Assembly: GCA_023434665.1 (NCBI GenBank)
Contig: JAEYSM010000026.1
Location: 72,565 to 136,564, forward strand
DNA length: 64,000 nucleotides
Reading direction: 5' to 3'
Source of the DNA: Bacteroidota bacterium
GTDB lineage: Bacteria > Bacteroidota > Bacteroidia > Bacteroidales > Lentimicrobiaceae
Shown: positions 9,434 to 19,027 of the stretch, one piece after another
How positions within the stretch are numbered: the stretch's first letter is position 1
How the letters are laid out: each line of letters begins with the position of its first letter
Translations under genes and position numbers: made by a program
Notes under the pieces: generated by a model
The model's input: the letters and a program-made list of their open reading frames with translations, nothing else
Database searches by the model: none
Told to the model about the DNA's origin: nothing

Positions 9434-9471
9434 TTTATCCTCTAATATTATTGTTGTTATAATTTTATTTC

Positions 9472-9741
9472 TTACCAGCTGGCTTTCTTAATTCCTGGTA
9501 TTGTTCCATTAAGAGCCATGAACCTAAAGTTAATACGCGATATACCGAACTGACGCATATATCCTTTCGGGCGACCTGTCATTTTGCAACGATTATGCAG
9601 GCGGACAGGCGATGAGTTTTTCGGAAGTTTCTGTAATCCGATAAAGTCACCAGCAGCTTTCAGTTCTGCACGTTTTGCAGCATACTTGGCAACAAGACGT
9701 TCTCTTTTACGTTCTCTTGCTTTGATAGATTCTTTTGCCAT
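9472..9741 (-). CDS. rpsN: 30S ribosomal protein S14, zinc-less form
   Basis: 89 aa head protein near the decoding site. I start it at ATG 9741 (MAKESIKARERKRERLV), the family start; the reading frame also has an upstream ATG at 9777, but that would run into rplE by 35 bases and add residues foreign to S14. It has LHNRCKMTGRPKGYMRQFGI but no pair of CxxC motifs, so this is the zinc-independent type. It begins 2 bases after rplE ends. Confidence 0.95.
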   Translation of the reverse strand: MAKESIKARERKRERLVAKYAAKRAELKAAGDFIGLQKLPKNSSPVRLHNRCKMTGRPKGYMRQFGISRINFRFMALNGTIPGIKKASW

Positions 9742-9742
9742 A

Positions 9743-10303
9743 CTATTGTTTATTCTGATTTTTAAAAGGTAAACCAAATTCTTTCATAAGTGCAAAGCAT
9801 TCCTGATCATTACGGGCAGTGGTTACGAATGTAATATCCATTCCATTAATCTTTGCCACTTTATCCATCTGGATTTCAGGGAATATGATTTGTTCGGTTA
9901 CACCAAGCGTATAATTACCACGGCCATCGAAACCTTTTTCATTAATTCCACGGAAGTCTCTTATACGAGGAATTGCTACAGATACTAACCTGTCGAGGAA
10001 TTCATACATACGGTTTCCACGAAGGGTAACTCTAACACCGATAGGCATGCCACGGCGAAGTTTGAAGTTAGAAATGTCTTTCTTTGATTTGGTTGCAACT
10101 GCTCTCTGGCCAGTGATCGAAGTCAGTTCATTAACTCCTGCATCAATAAGCTTTTTGTCAGCGATTGCTGTTCCTAAACCTTGGTTAACACAGATTTTAG
10201 TTAATCTGGGAACCTCCATTATAGTTTTATACTTGAATTGTTCGGTTAATGCCGGAACAATTTCCTTAGTATATTTATCTTTTAAGCGTGGTGAATAGTT
10301 CAT
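9743..10303 (-). CDS. rplE: 50S ribosomal protein L5
   Basis: 5S rRNA-binding protein contacting the P-site tRNA and S13. 186 aa with the L5 core (ISNFKLRRGMPIGVRVTLRG, FPEIQMDKVAKINGMDI). Its ATG shares one base with the rplX stop (TAATG), a sign of translational coupling. Confidence 0.97.
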   Translation of the reverse strand: MNYSPRLKDKYTKEIVPALTEQFKYKTIMEVPRLTKICVNQGLGTAIADKKLIDAGVNELTSITGQRAVATKSKKDISNFKLRRGMPIGVRVTLRGNRMYEFLDRLVSVAIPRIRDFRGINEKGFDGRGNYTLGVTEQIIFPEIQMDKVAKINGMDITFVTTARNDQECFALMKEFGLPFKNQNKQ

Positions 10304-10626
10304 TACTTAATTACCTCCCCAGACTTTTTTGAATAACGTACTGATTTATTGGTTTTAGCATCTTGCTTGCGGCCTACTCTTGTAGGTTTTCCGCTATTAT
10401 CAACCACCATTAGATTGGAGATATGTATACCGGCTTCTTTTTTTACGATACCGCCCTGAGTATTTTTTGCATTAGGCTTGGTACTTTTCGACATCAGGTT
10501 AACTCCCTCAACAATAGCATACAATTTTTCTGTATCTACTTCAAGGACTTTACCTTGTTTGCCTTTTGAGTCACCGGCTATAACCTTCACGGTGTCGCCT
10601 TTTTTTATATTCAACTTTGTGCTCAT
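10303..10626 (-). CDS. rplX: 50S ribosomal protein L24
   Basis: Assembly-initiator large-subunit protein. 107 aa with a KOW motif (KGDTVKVIAGDSKGKQGKVL) at residues 9-28. One-base overlap with rplE. Confidence 0.97.
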   Translation of the reverse strand: MSTKLNIKKGDTVKVIAGDSKGKQGKVLEVDTEKLYAIVEGVNLMSKSTKPNAKNTQGGIVKKEAGIHISNLMVVDNSGKPTRVGRKQDAKTNKSVRYSKKSGEVIK

Positions 10627-10640
10627 AGTTTGATGGTCAA

Positions 10641-11009
10641 TTAAAGCACCTCGGGTGCTAATGAAACAATCTTCATGTATTGCTTTTCGCGAAGTTCACG
10701 GGCAACTGGTCCAAAGATACGAGTTCCTGACATTTCACCTGCATTATTCAGCAATACTACTGCATTGTCGTCAAATCGGATATAAGATCCATCGTTACGA
10801 CGAATTTCTTTCTTGGTTCTAACCACCACAGCTTTAGCTACAGTACCTTTTTTAATGTTTCCTGAAGGAAGTGCATTTTTAACGGTAACTACTATTTTAT
10901 CGCCAATGGAGGCATATTTTTTGCGGGTTCCACCCAGTACCCGGATGCACAGAACTTCTTTAGCTCCGCTGTTATCAGCAACCGTAAGACGTGATTCCTG
11001 TTGTATCAT
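10641..11009 (-). CDS. rplN: 50S ribosomal protein L14
   Basis: Large-subunit interface protein contacting helix 44. 122 aa. Starts MIQQESRLTVADNSGAKEV and ends with GPVARELREKQYMKIVSLAP, both family signatures. Two bases after rpsQ. Confidence 0.98.
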   Translation of the reverse strand: MIQQESRLTVADNSGAKEVLCIRVLGGTRKKYASIGDKIVVTVKNALPSGNIKKGTVAKAVVVRTKKEIRRNDGSYIRFDDNAVVLLNNAGEMSGTRIFGPVARELREKQYMKIVSLAPEVL

Positions 11010-11011
11010 AA

Positions 11012-11269
11012 TTACTTAGCTCTTTCAATTATTTCAACTAATCTCCAGCATTTATTCTTGCTCAGGGGACGTGTTTCGGCTATACGAACAGTGTCGCCAA
11101 TATTGCAGTCGTTTTTATCATCATGTGCAGCAAATCGTGTAGTTTTCTTTACGAATTTGCCATACTTAGCGTGTTTTTCGCGACGCTCTACCCGAACGGT
11201 GATGGTTTTCTGCATTTTGTTACTAACCACAACACCAATTCTCTCTTTTCTAAGATTTCTTGTTTCCAT
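11012..11269 (-). CDS. rpsQ: 30S ribosomal protein S17
   Basis: Primary 16S rRNA-binding OB-fold protein. 85 aa. Core KTITVRVERREKHAKYGKF and GDTVRIAETRPLSKNKCWRL. Between rpmC and rplN. Confidence 0.97.
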   Translation of the reverse strand: METRNLRKERIGVVVSNKMQKTITVRVERREKHAKYGKFVKKTTRFAAHDDKNDCNIGDTVRIAETRPLSKNKCWRLVEIIERAK

Positions 11270-11284
11270 AGATCTTTCTCCCGG

Positions 11285-11515
11285 TTATTTATTTACAGTA
11301 GCTGTTGATTGAGCCTGAGCTGCTTCATTTACATTGCGCTTGTGCAATTCTGTAAGCATCCGGGCGACTGTTCTACGGTAAGCTTTTATCTTATTAGGAT
11401 TCTCAAGAGGAGACACAGCATGATTGAGCCTAAGCTTATCGAGCTGTTTGCGTTGTTCTTCGAGCCGCTCTATGAGCTCGGCTTTTGAAAGCTCTCTAAT
11501 GACTTCTTGTTTCAT
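11285..11515 (-). CDS. rpmC: 50S ribosomal protein L29
   Basis: Helical-hairpin protein at the tunnel exit, part of the SRP and trigger-factor docking site. 76 aa with ELIERLEEQRKQLDKLRLNH and the signature IKAYRRTVARMLTEL. A short Ala/Thr-rich tail follows. Confidence 0.96.
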   Translation of the reverse strand: MKQEVIRELSKAELIERLEEQRKQLDKLRLNHAVSPLENPNKIKAYRRTVARMLTELHKRNVNEAAQAQSTATVNK

Positions 11516-11523
11516 TGTTTGCT

Positions 11524-11952
11524 TTATATTGATTCTTCTTCGTAATCTCTTCTTACAATAAATTTGGTAGCTACCGGTAATTTCTGAGCAGCCAAACGCA
11601 ATGCTTCTTTTGCTACTTCTACAGGTACTCCTTCTGCTTCAAATAATATACGTCCTGGGCTTACGCGTGCAACGAAATATTCGGGTGCACCTTTACCTTT
11701 ACCCATACGCACTTCGGCAGGTTTCTTAGTTACTGGTTTGTCCGGAAAAATGCGGATCCATATCTGTCCTTCACGTTTCATGTGACGGCTAACCGCCTGA
11801 CGTGCTGCCTCTATCTGTCTGCCGGTTATCCAGGCTTCCTCCAGGGTCTTGATACCGAAAGATCCGAATGAAAGTTCTGCTCCACGTTTTGTGTTGCCTT
11901 TCATTTTGCCTTTCTGCATCTTCCTGTACTTAGTTTTCTTTGGCTGTAACAT
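11524..11952 (-). CDS. rplP: 50S ribosomal protein L16
   Basis: Large-subunit protein near the A-site tRNA elbow. 142 aa. Begins MLQPKKTKYRKMQKGKMKGN and includes FPDKPVTKKPAEVRMGKGKG. Eight bases before rpmC. Confidence 0.97.
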   Translation of the reverse strand: MLQPKKTKYRKMQKGKMKGNTKRGAELSFGSFGIKTLEEAWITGRQIEAARQAVSRHMKREGQIWIRIFPDKPVTKKPAEVRMGKGKGAPEYFVARVSPGRILFEAEGVPVEVAKEALRLAAQKLPVATKFIVRRDYEEESI

Positions 11953-11995
11953 TATTACAAAATATTGATCGGATTGTTACTTTATTCTTTTCTGT

Positions 11996-12775
11996 TTACT
12001 TTTTCGAACGATCTCTTCCGCCTTCACGGTTACCACCGCTTCTTCCACCACGTGGGGGTCTGCCACCTTCACGACGTTGACCCATTGGTTTATCTCCACG
12101 TCCTGTTCCAGCTACATTGGGACTTTCTACACTTGGCACCAGGTCAGGTTTTCCATAAATCTCGCCTTTGCAGATCCATACTTTTATTCCTATACGGCCA
12201 TAAGTAGTATGTGCTTCAGCTAAAGCGTAATCGATATCAGCTCTGAGAGTATGCAGTGGGGTACGTCCTTCTTTTATCATCTCGCGGCGTGCCATTTCAG
12301 CTCCTGCCAATCGACCTGATATATGAACCTTTATTCCTTCTGCTCCAATACGCATGGTTCCAGCTATAGCGGTCTTGATGGCCCTGCGGTATGAAATACG
12401 ACCTTCAATCTGGCGGGCTATTGTATTAGCTACGATAACTGCATCCATTTCAGGACGTTTAATCTCTGAGATGTTGATTTGAATCTCTTTTTTAGTGATC
12501 TTTTTCAACTCCTCTTTGAGCTTATCTACTTCCTGACCACCTTTTCCAATGATGATTCCCGGGCGGGCAGTGTGTATGGTTACGGTAACCAGCTTGAGGG
12601 TGCGTTCAATAACGATTTTTGAAACACCAGCTTTTGACAAACGAGCATTCAGATAGTTACGAATCTGATCGTCTTCAACCAGTTTATTCTCGAAACTTCT
12701 TCCACCATACCAGTTGGAGTCCCATCCCCTGATGATGCCTAACCTGTTACCTATTGGATTTGTTTTTTGTCCCAT
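11996..12775 (-). CDS. rpsC: 30S ribosomal protein S3
   Basis: mRNA-entry protein of the small-subunit head. At 259 aa it is longer than the E. coli protein (~233) because of a tail of about 30 residues rich in Gly and Arg. The KH domain (HTARPGIIIGKGGQEVDKLK) and the C-domain GRLAGAEMARREMIKEGRTP are clear. Confidence 0.97.
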   Translation of the reverse strand: MGQKTNPIGNRLGIIRGWDSNWYGGRSFENKLVEDDQIRNYLNARLSKAGVSKIVIERTLKLVTVTIHTARPGIIIGKGGQEVDKLKEELKKITKKEIQINISEIKRPEMDAVIVANTIARQIEGRISYRRAIKTAIAGTMRIGAEGIKVHISGRLAGAEMARREMIKEGRTPLHTLRADIDYALAEAHTTYGRIGIKVWICKGEIYGKPDLVPSVESPNVAGTGRGDKPMGQRREGGRPPRGGRSGGNREGGRDRSKK

Positions 12776-12824
12776 TCAACAAAATATTATTTAGTTGTTT
12801 AAAGCCTGCTTTGCAGAAATTCTT

Positions 12825-13226
12825 TTATTCGGTTACTCTGTTTTCAATTACTATTGATACATGATTTGAGCGCTTACGGATACGATGTGCTCTTCCCTGA
12901 GGAGCTGTCCTGATCCTCTTAAGTGAACGACCTCCATCAACACCAATCGTTTTTATATACAAATTAGCATTTTCCATACGAGTGCCTTCATTTTTTGCCT
13001 GCCAATTAGCAAGTGCTGAAAGAACAAGTTTATGAAGACGCTTGCTGGCTTCCTGAGGTGCATGATGCAATACATTGAGAGCTTGTTCAACTTTCATTCC
13101 GCGCACCATATCAGCAACAAGGCGCATCTTGCGGGGTGAAGTAGGAACATTGTTTAACTTTGCAAATGTTTCCTTCTTCTTAGCCTCTTTGATCATCTCG
13201 GCTCTATTGTGTTTACGTGATCCCAT
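12825..13226 (-). CDS. rplV: 50S ribosomal protein L22
   Basis: Exit-tunnel protein. 133 aa. Contains NVPTSPRKMRLVADMVRGMK and the beta-hairpin that lines the tunnel (LKRIRTAPQGRAHRIRKRSN). A short N-terminal extension precedes the core. Between rpsS and rpsC. Confidence 0.97.
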   Translation of the reverse strand: MGSRKHNRAEMIKEAKKKETFAKLNNVPTSPRKMRLVADMVRGMKVEQALNVLHHAPQEASKRLHKLVLSALANWQAKNEGTRMENANLYIKTIGVDGGRSLKRIRTAPQGRAHRIRKRSNHVSIVIENRVTE

Positions 13227-13241
13227 CGGTTTGTTCTTTCT

Positions 13242-13520
13242 TTATTTTTTACCTTTATCTTTACTACCGGCGTGGCCTCTAAATATACGGGTGGGAGAAA
13301 ACTCACCAAATTTGTGACCTACCATGTTTTCAGTTACATATACAGGTATGAATTTGTTACCATTATGCACTGCTACTGTTTGCCCAACAAAATCAGGAGA
13401 TATCATTGATGCACGTGACCAGGTTTTAATAACAACCTTCTTATTGGAAGCAACTGCATCCAATACTTTTTTCTCAAGTTTATAGTCTATATAAGGACCT
13501 TTTTTTAATGAACGGCTCAT
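13242..13520 (-). CDS. rpsS: 30S ribosomal protein S19
   Basis: Head protein that forms a complex with S13. 92 aa. Starts MSRSLKKGPYIDYKLEKKV and ends GEFSPTRIFRGHAG..., the family pattern. Confidence 0.98.
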   Translation of the reverse strand: MSRSLKKGPYIDYKLEKKVLDAVASNKKVVIKTWSRASMISPDFVGQTVAVHNGNKFIPVYVTENMVGHKFGEFSPTRIFRGHAGSKDKGKK

Positions 13521-13543
13521 ATTAAAATGCTGTTTTTGATCAA

Positions 13544-14368
13544 TTATTTCTTCCTTCTTTCAATAATATACTTACTGGAAGCTTTCTTTGGATAACGAGT
13601 TTTGTAACCCTTTGCAGGAATACCCTTGCGGGATCTTGGATGTCCTCCGGTAGCTCTTCCTTCACCACCACCCATTGGGTGATCAACTGGATTCATTACA
13701 ACTGCACGAGTACGTGGGCGGCGTCCAAACCAGCGAGTACGACCTGCTTTTCCAGATACTTCAAGGTTATGTTCAGTATTTGAAACCATACCGATAGTAG
13801 CCTTACATGTCTGTAAAATCATTCGGGTTTCACCGGAAGGCAATTTAATAATTGCAAATTTGCCGTCACGTGACATCAGTTGGGCTGATGAACCGGCACT
13901 ACGTGCCATCTTTGCACCTTGACCAGGACGCAGTTCAATATTATGAATAACAGTTCCAAAAGGAATTTCACTTAAATAAAGTGTGTTTCCAATTTCTGGT
14001 TGTGCACCTTTTCCTGATAATAACTGCTGACCAACTTTTAAACCATTTGGAGCAACTATATATCTTTTTTCGCCATCAGCGTAGAATAACAAGGCTATTC
14101 TGGCAGTGCGGTTTGGATCGTATTCAATGCTCTGAACGGTAGCAGGGATATTTTCCTTGTCGCGTTTAAAGTCGATAATACGATATTTCTGTTTGTGTCC
14201 GCCACCTAGCGACCTAACGGTCATTTTACCATTATTATTTCTTCCTCCCGTTCTCTTCTGAGATACCAAAAGGCTCTTCTCCGGACTGGTGGCTGTTATG
14301 TCATCCAGGGCGCTAATCAGTTTGAAGCGCTGACTTGAAGTGGTCGGTTTGAATTTCTTTAAAGCCAT
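13544..14368 (-). CDS. rplB: 50S ribosomal protein L2
   Basis: Essential for subunit association and close to the peptidyl-transferase centre. 274 aa. The conserved C-terminal segment NPVDHPMGGGEGRATGGHP, including the functionally important His, and GGRNNNGKMTVRSLGGGHKQ are intact. Confidence 0.98.
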   Translation of the reverse strand: MALKKFKPTTSSQRFKLISALDDITATSPEKSLLVSQKRTGGRNNNGKMTVRSLGGGHKQKYRIIDFKRDKENIPATVQSIEYDPNRTARIALLFYADGEKRYIVAPNGLKVGQQLLSGKGAQPEIGNTLYLSEIPFGTVIHNIELRPGQGAKMARSAGSSAQLMSRDGKFAIIKLPSGETRMILQTCKATIGMVSNTEHNLEVSGKAGRTRWFGRRPRTRAVVMNPVDHPMGGGEGRATGGHPRSRKGIPAKGYKTRYPKKASSKYIIERRKK

Positions 14369-14373
14369 TATCT

Positions 14374-14664
14374 TTAAATATTGCTATAAAAATCAATTGT
14401 TTCACCTTCAGCTAATGTTATGATAGCTTTTTTGTATGAACCTGAGGTTCCTCTTACTATACCAGTCTTGGTATAACGGCTTTTTGATTTGCCAGGGTAG
14501 TTCATAGTTTTTACTTCTCTAACATCAACTCCGTATAATTCCTCAACTGCCTTTTTTATCTGCAGTTTGTTTGAGTCCTTCTTTACGATGAACCCATAAC
14601 GGTGGAGTTTATCACCCAAGGCTGTCATCTTTTCCGTAACTACCGGCTTAATTATGATTCCCAT
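14374..14664 (-). CDS. rplW: 50S ribosomal protein L23
   Basis: Exit-tunnel rim protein used by SRP and trigger factor. 96 aa with KPVVTEKMT near the start and AVEELYGVDVREVKTMNYPG. Between rplD and rplB. Confidence 0.96.
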   Translation of the reverse strand: MGIIIKPVVTEKMTALGDKLHRYGFIVKKDSNKLQIKKAVEELYGVDVREVKTMNYPGKSKSRYTKTGIVRGTSGSYKKAIITLAEGETIDFYSNI

Positions 14665-14711
14665 CGTTCTTTCTATTAATGGTTGTTAATCTCAGCGCTC
14701 TTGGCGGTGAA

Positions 14712-15341
14712 TTAATTTTGAAAAACTTTTTCTATTTCTGCAACCGATCCTTCGAGAATGATCAGATTATTAGCACGAAGAATTTCGTATGTGTTTATGT
14801 CAGAGGCTCTTAAGACTCTTGCCTGCTTTAGATTACGAGCCGACAAATATATTGCTTTATTGCTCTCACTCAACACAACTAAAATCTTTTTGCCATTGAG
14901 TTTCAAGTTCTCAAGAATTTCAAGAAACTGTTTTGTCTTTGGCTTTTCAATGTTTAAATCTTCCAGAACAACGATGCTATTATTTTTGGCTTTATAGCTT
15001 AATGCTGAAATACGTGCCAATTGTTTCAATTTATGATTAAGCTTGAAGCTATAATCTCTTGGTCGGGGACCAAATACTCTTGCTCCGCCTCTCATCAAAG
15101 GAGATTTAATACTTCCTGCTCTTGCACCACCAGTTCCTTTTTGTTTCTTCAACTTACGGGTACTTCCCGAAACAGTCGACTTTTCTTTTGAACTGTGGGT
15201 TCCCTGTCGTTGGTTAGCAAGATACTGCTTTGCGTCAAGATAGATGGCATGGTCGTTGGGTTCGATATTATAGATCGAATCGCTTAGGGTAACTGTCCTG
15301 GCAGTCTTTTCCCCTTTTATATTATAAACTTCTAGCTCCAT
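14712..15341 (-). CDS. rplD: 50S ribosomal protein L4
   Basis: Tunnel protein. 209 aa. The extended loop around residues 60-100 (STRKLKKQKGTGGARAGSIK, then GGARVFGPRPRDYSF) is typical. It overlaps rplC by 10 bases, which suggests coupled translation. Confidence 0.97.
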   Translation of the reverse strand: MELEVYNIKGEKTARTVTLSDSIYNIEPNDHAIYLDAKQYLANQRQGTHSSKEKSTVSGSTRKLKKQKGTGGARAGSIKSPLMRGGARVFGPRPRDYSFKLNHKLKQLARISALSYKAKNNSIVVLEDLNIEKPKTKQFLEILENLKLNGKKILVVLSESNKAIYLSARNLKQARVLRASDINTYEILRANNLIILEGSVAEIEKVFQN

Positions 15342-15961
15342 CGTTCAATAATTACATATGATCCATTAGCTCCCGGGACACCTCCCTTTACAAGTAATAG
15401 ATTCTTTTCCTTTACTATTTTAATTATTTGAAGATTTATCATCTTTCTTCTTTTACTGCCCATTTGGCCGGCCATTCTGATTCCTTTAAAAACTCTTGAT
15501 GGCCATGAAGAAGCGCCAACTGATCCTGGTGCTCTCAGTCTGTTGTGCTGTCCATGAGTCTTTCCACCTACACCATTAAAATTATGGCGGCGAACAACAC
15601 CCTGAAAACCTTTACCTTTTGTAGTGCCAACTACGTCAACATACTCTCCTTCAATAAATACATCCACACCAACCATTTCACCAAATTGCTTGCGGTGACC
15701 TACTTCAAAACGTGAAAATTCAACAAGTTTTTTCTTCGGTGATACACCAGCCTTTTCAAAATGGCCTTTCTCGGCTTTGTTGGTATGCTTTTCCTTCTTA
15801 TCTTCATAAGCAAGCTGAATGGCATCATATCCATCAACTTCTTTTGTCCTGATCTGTGTGACAAAACAAGGGCCGGCTTCAATGACCGTAACTGGAATAT
15901 TCTTGCCATTAGCATCGAATACACTGGTCATCCCGATTTTTTTTCCTATAATTCCTGACAT
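15332..15961 (-). CDS. rplC: 50S ribosomal protein L3
   Basis: Early-assembly protein reaching the peptidyl-transferase centre. 209 aa. Starts MSGIIGKKIGMTSVFDANGK and has GTTKGKGFQGVVRRHNFNG. In the centre-facing loop it reads GASSWPSRVFKG, so the Gln that is methylated in E. coli L3 is not present. Confidence 0.97.
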   Translation of the reverse strand: MSGIIGKKIGMTSVFDANGKNIPVTVIEAGPCFVTQIRTKEVDGYDAIQLAYEDKKEKHTNKAEKGHFEKAGVSPKKKLVEFSRFEVGHRKQFGEMVGVDVFIEGEYVDVVGTTKGKGFQGVVRRHNFNGVGGKTHGQHNRLRAPGSVGASSWPSRVFKGIRMAGQMGSKRRKMINLQIIKIVKEKNLLLVKGGVPGANGSYVIIERWS

Positions 15962-16029
15962 TGCAGTATCATGTTTAATTTGATGATTCTTTTTTCAAAC
16001 AGCACTCGTGTATAATACACTGATCTTTA

Positions 16030-16335
16030 TCAGACCTTAATTTCAACTTCTACTCCACTAGGCAATTCGAGCTTCATCAAAGCATCTATTGTCTTGCTGG
16101 TAGTACTGTATATATCGAGTAAGCGCTTGTATGAGTTCAACTCGAATTGCTCTCTCGACTTTTTATTGACAAAGGTTGACCTCAACACAGTGTAAATCTT
16201 CTTATTTGTTGGTAAAGGAATTGGTCCGTTTACCACTGCACCGGTTGATTTTACGGTCTTAACGATCTTTTCGGCTGATTTGTCTACCAGGCTGTGATCG
16301 TACGATTTCAGTTTAATTCTGATCCTTTGGCTCAC
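16030..16335 (-). CDS. rpsJ: 30S ribosomal protein S10
   Basis: Head protein and, as NusE, a transcription antitermination partner of NusB. 101 aa with IRIKLKSYDHSLVDKSAEKI and GPIPLPTNKKIYTVLRS. Directly follows fusA (32-base gap): tuf, which usually lies between them, is absent here. Confidence 0.98.
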   Translation of the reverse strand: MSQRIRIKLKSYDHSLVDKSAEKIVKTVKSTGAVVNGPIPLPTNKKIYTVLRSTFVNKKSREQFELNSYKRLLDIYSTTSKTIDALMKLELPSGVEVEIKV

Positions 16336-16367
16336 GTTACTTTGAGTTTATTGATTTAATCTTTTCT

Positions 16368-18476
16368 TTATTTAATAAGGTATCCTTTAATCTTATATAT
16401 AATGTCATCGGTCATCGATTGTGGTAATTCAGCATAATGTGAGAATTCCATACTCGAGTTTCCACGTCCCGATGTTATAGTCCTTAAACTGGTCACATAT
16501 CCAAACATCTCTGCTAAGGGAACATGAGCCTTTACAATCTGATAACGGTTCTTGTGTTCAATTCCTTCAACACTGGCACGACGCTTATTCAGATCACTTG
16601 TGATATCTCCTACATACTCATCAGGAACATTTACTTCCAGGCGCATAATAGGTTCCATAAGAACCGATTTTGCCTTACGTGCAGCTTCTTTAAATCCAAC
16701 TTTTGAACAAATCTCAAATGCTAAAGCATCTGAATCCACCTGATGATATGAACCATCAATAATTCTAACTTTTAAACTTTCGAGACTGAAGCCTGCAAGC
16801 ACTCCATTCTGCATGGCAATTTTGAACCCCTTTTCTATAGAGGGAATATATTCTTTAGGAATATTTCCACCTTTAACATCATTTATAAACTGCAATCCTC
16901 TAATTCCATCTTCAGTTGGTCCGATTTCAAACAGAATATCGGCAAACTTTCCGCGGCCTCCGTGTTGCTTTTTATAAACTTCACGATGTTCAATTGTATT
17001 AACAATTGCTTCTCTGTATGCAACCTGAGGATTACCCTTGTTAATCTCGATCTTAAATTCTCTTCTTAAACGATCTGTAATAATATCCAGGTGAAGTTCA
17101 CCCATTCCACTTATTACAGTTTGTCCGGTTTCCTCATCAATTTTAACATTGAATGTTGGATCTTCTTCTGCCAGTTTTACCAGGGATGCTTCGAGTTTAT
17201 CAACATCATCTTGAGTCTTAGGCTCTACAGCTAAAGTAATTACAGGTTCGGGGAATGTGATAGATTCAAGAACAATAGGGTACTTTTCATCACATATTGT
17301 GTCGCCGGTACGTAATTCTTTAAAGCCAACTAATGCAGCAATGTCACCAGCTTCAATTCTTTCAAGTGGATTCTGCTTGTTAGCATGCATTTGCATGATT
17401 CGCGATATTCGCTCTTTCTTACCTGTACCAGTGTTCAGAACATAACTTCCGGAAGCAAGGAATCCTGAATAGACTTTAACAAAAGCCAACCTACCAACAT
17501 ATGGATCTGTGGCAATTTTAAAAACAAGTCCGGCGAAAGGTTCATCGACATCAGTTTTTCTTTCCTCTTCTCCTTCTGTTTTGGGATTGATCCCTTTAAC
17601 AGAATCAATTTCAGCAGGATTTGGTAAAAATGAAACTATAGCATCGAGTAAAAGTTGAACCCCTTTATTCTTAAAGGAAGCACCACACAAAACAGGTGTA
17701 ATCCTATGCTCGATTGTAGCTTTGCGAATTTCTTCGCGCATTTCTTCGGGAGTGATAGAATTTGGATCAAGCGAGAATTTATCGAAAAGTTCTTCATTCT
17801 CTTCAGCCACTCCTTCAATCAATCTGAGACGATATTCATCAACTAATTCCTTAAGATCATCAGGTACATCTGTAATTGAATACTTAGCGCCCAATGAACC
17901 ATCAGAATCATCCCATATTACCGCCTTATTTGTTATTAGATCAACAACACCTGTAAATCCTTCTTCTTCACCAATGGGAATATTAAGAACTACTGGGTTG
18001 GCACCTAATTTATCTTTAATTTGTTGGATTACCTCAAAATAATTAGCACCAGCCCTGTCCATTTTATTGACAAAACTGATGCGAGGTACGTGATACTTAT
18101 CTGCTTGTTTCCAGACAGTTTCACTTTGAGGTTCTACACCATCAACTGCGCTGAATATAGCTACAGCACCATCAAGAACTCTTAAGGAGCGTTCCACTTC
18201 GACAGTAAAGTCAACGTGACCTGGAGTATCAATAATGTTGATCTTATATTTTTCACCTCTTACATCCCAATAAACTGTAGTGGCAGCAGAAGTGATAGTG
18301 ATACCGCGTTCCTGTTCCTGGATCATCCAGTCCATTGTAGCAGTACCTTCATGAACTTCACCAATTTTATAGTTTTGGCCAGTATAGTACAATATACGCT
18401 CTGTCGTCGTGGTTTTACCCGCGTCGATGTGCGCCATAATGCCGATGTTGCGTGTATGAGCTAATTTATCAGACAT
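16368..18476 (-). CDS. fusA: translation elongation factor G
   Basis: GTPase that drives translocation on the ribosome. 702 aa, normal length. GTP-binding motifs are AHIDAGKT (residues 15-22), DTPGH and NKMD; the switch I region has QERGITITSAATT. Domains II-V follow, with GNPQVAYREAI and ITSGRGNSSMEF near the end. Located in a str-type order between rpsG and rpsJ, consistent with the main EF-G rather than a paralogue. Confidence 0.97.
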   Translation of the reverse strand: MSDKLAHTRNIGIMAHIDAGKTTTTERILYYTGQNYKIGEVHEGTATMDWMIQEQERGITITSAATTVYWDVRGEKYKINIIDTPGHVDFTVEVERSLRVLDGAVAIFSAVDGVEPQSETVWKQADKYHVPRISFVNKMDRAGANYFEVIQQIKDKLGANPVVLNIPIGEEEGFTGVVDLITNKAVIWDDSDGSLGAKYSITDVPDDLKELVDEYRLRLIEGVAEENEELFDKFSLDPNSITPEEMREEIRKATIEHRITPVLCGASFKNKGVQLLLDAIVSFLPNPAEIDSVKGINPKTEGEEERKTDVDEPFAGLVFKIATDPYVGRLAFVKVYSGFLASGSYVLNTGTGKKERISRIMQMHANKQNPLERIEAGDIAALVGFKELRTGDTICDEKYPIVLESITFPEPVITLAVEPKTQDDVDKLEASLVKLAEEDPTFNVKIDEETGQTVISGMGELHLDIITDRLRREFKIEINKGNPQVAYREAIVNTIEHREVYKKQHGGRGKFADILFEIGPTEDGIRGLQFINDVKGGNIPKEYIPSIEKGFKIAMQNGVLAGFSLESLKVRIIDGSYHQVDSDALAFEICSKVGFKEAARKAKSVLMEPIMRLEVNVPDEYVGDITSDLNKRRASVEGIEHKNRYQIVKAHVPLAEMFGYVTSLRTITSGRGNSSMEFSHYAELPQSMTDDIIYKIKGYLIK

Positions 18477-18525
18477 TGTTTGTTATTGTACTTTGTTTAA
18501 CTATTATGGTTCAGTTACTAATTGA

Positions 18526-18993
18526 TTAGAATCTAAAATGAGAGAATGCTTTATTAGCATCAGCCATACGGTGAGTATCTTCCTTCTTTTTAAAAGCAGC
18601 ACCTTCTTCTTTATAAGCAGCCATGATTTCGCCGGCTAATTTGGCAGCCATCGTTTTTTCATGACGTTTACGTGAGAAGAGGATTAGGTTCTTCATACCA
18701 ATTGAGCTCTTACGTGAGGGACGAATTTCAGAAGGAATCTGAAAAGTTGCTCCACCGATACGACGACTACGAACCTCTACATTAGGAGTTACGTTGTTAA
18801 GTGCCTTTTTCCATACTTCAAGGCCGTCTTCGTTCGTTTTCTGAGAAACTGTTTCAATAGCTTCATAAAAAATCTGGAATGCCAGGTTTTTCTTACCTGT
18901 ATACATTAGGTTGTTAACGAACTTTGTTACCAGCACGTCGCCAAACTTCGGATCAGGAAGAATGATTCTCTTTTTTGGTTTTGATTTCCTCAT
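18526..18993 (-). CDS. rpsG: 30S ribosomal protein S7
   Basis: Primary assembly protein of the 30S head. 155 aa; starts MRKSKPKKRIILPDPKFGD and has EVRSRRIGGATFQIPSEIRP. Between rpsL and fusA. Confidence 0.98.
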   Translation of the reverse strand: MRKSKPKKRIILPDPKFGDVLVTKFVNNLMYTGKKNLAFQIFYEAIETVSQKTNEDGLEVWKKALNNVTPNVEVRSRRIGGATFQIPSEIRPSRKSSIGMKNLILFSRKRHEKTMAAKLAGEIMAAYKEEGAAFKKKEDTHRMADANKAFSHFRF

Positions 18994-19027
18994 TGTTTCT
19001 ATTCTTTACGGTTACCTGAAACCGGAA

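Noticed and set aside
16336..16367. Missing tuf between fusA and rpsJ as a deletion
   Set aside because: Placement of tuf elsewhere is common in Bacteroidota; there is no remnant in the short gap.
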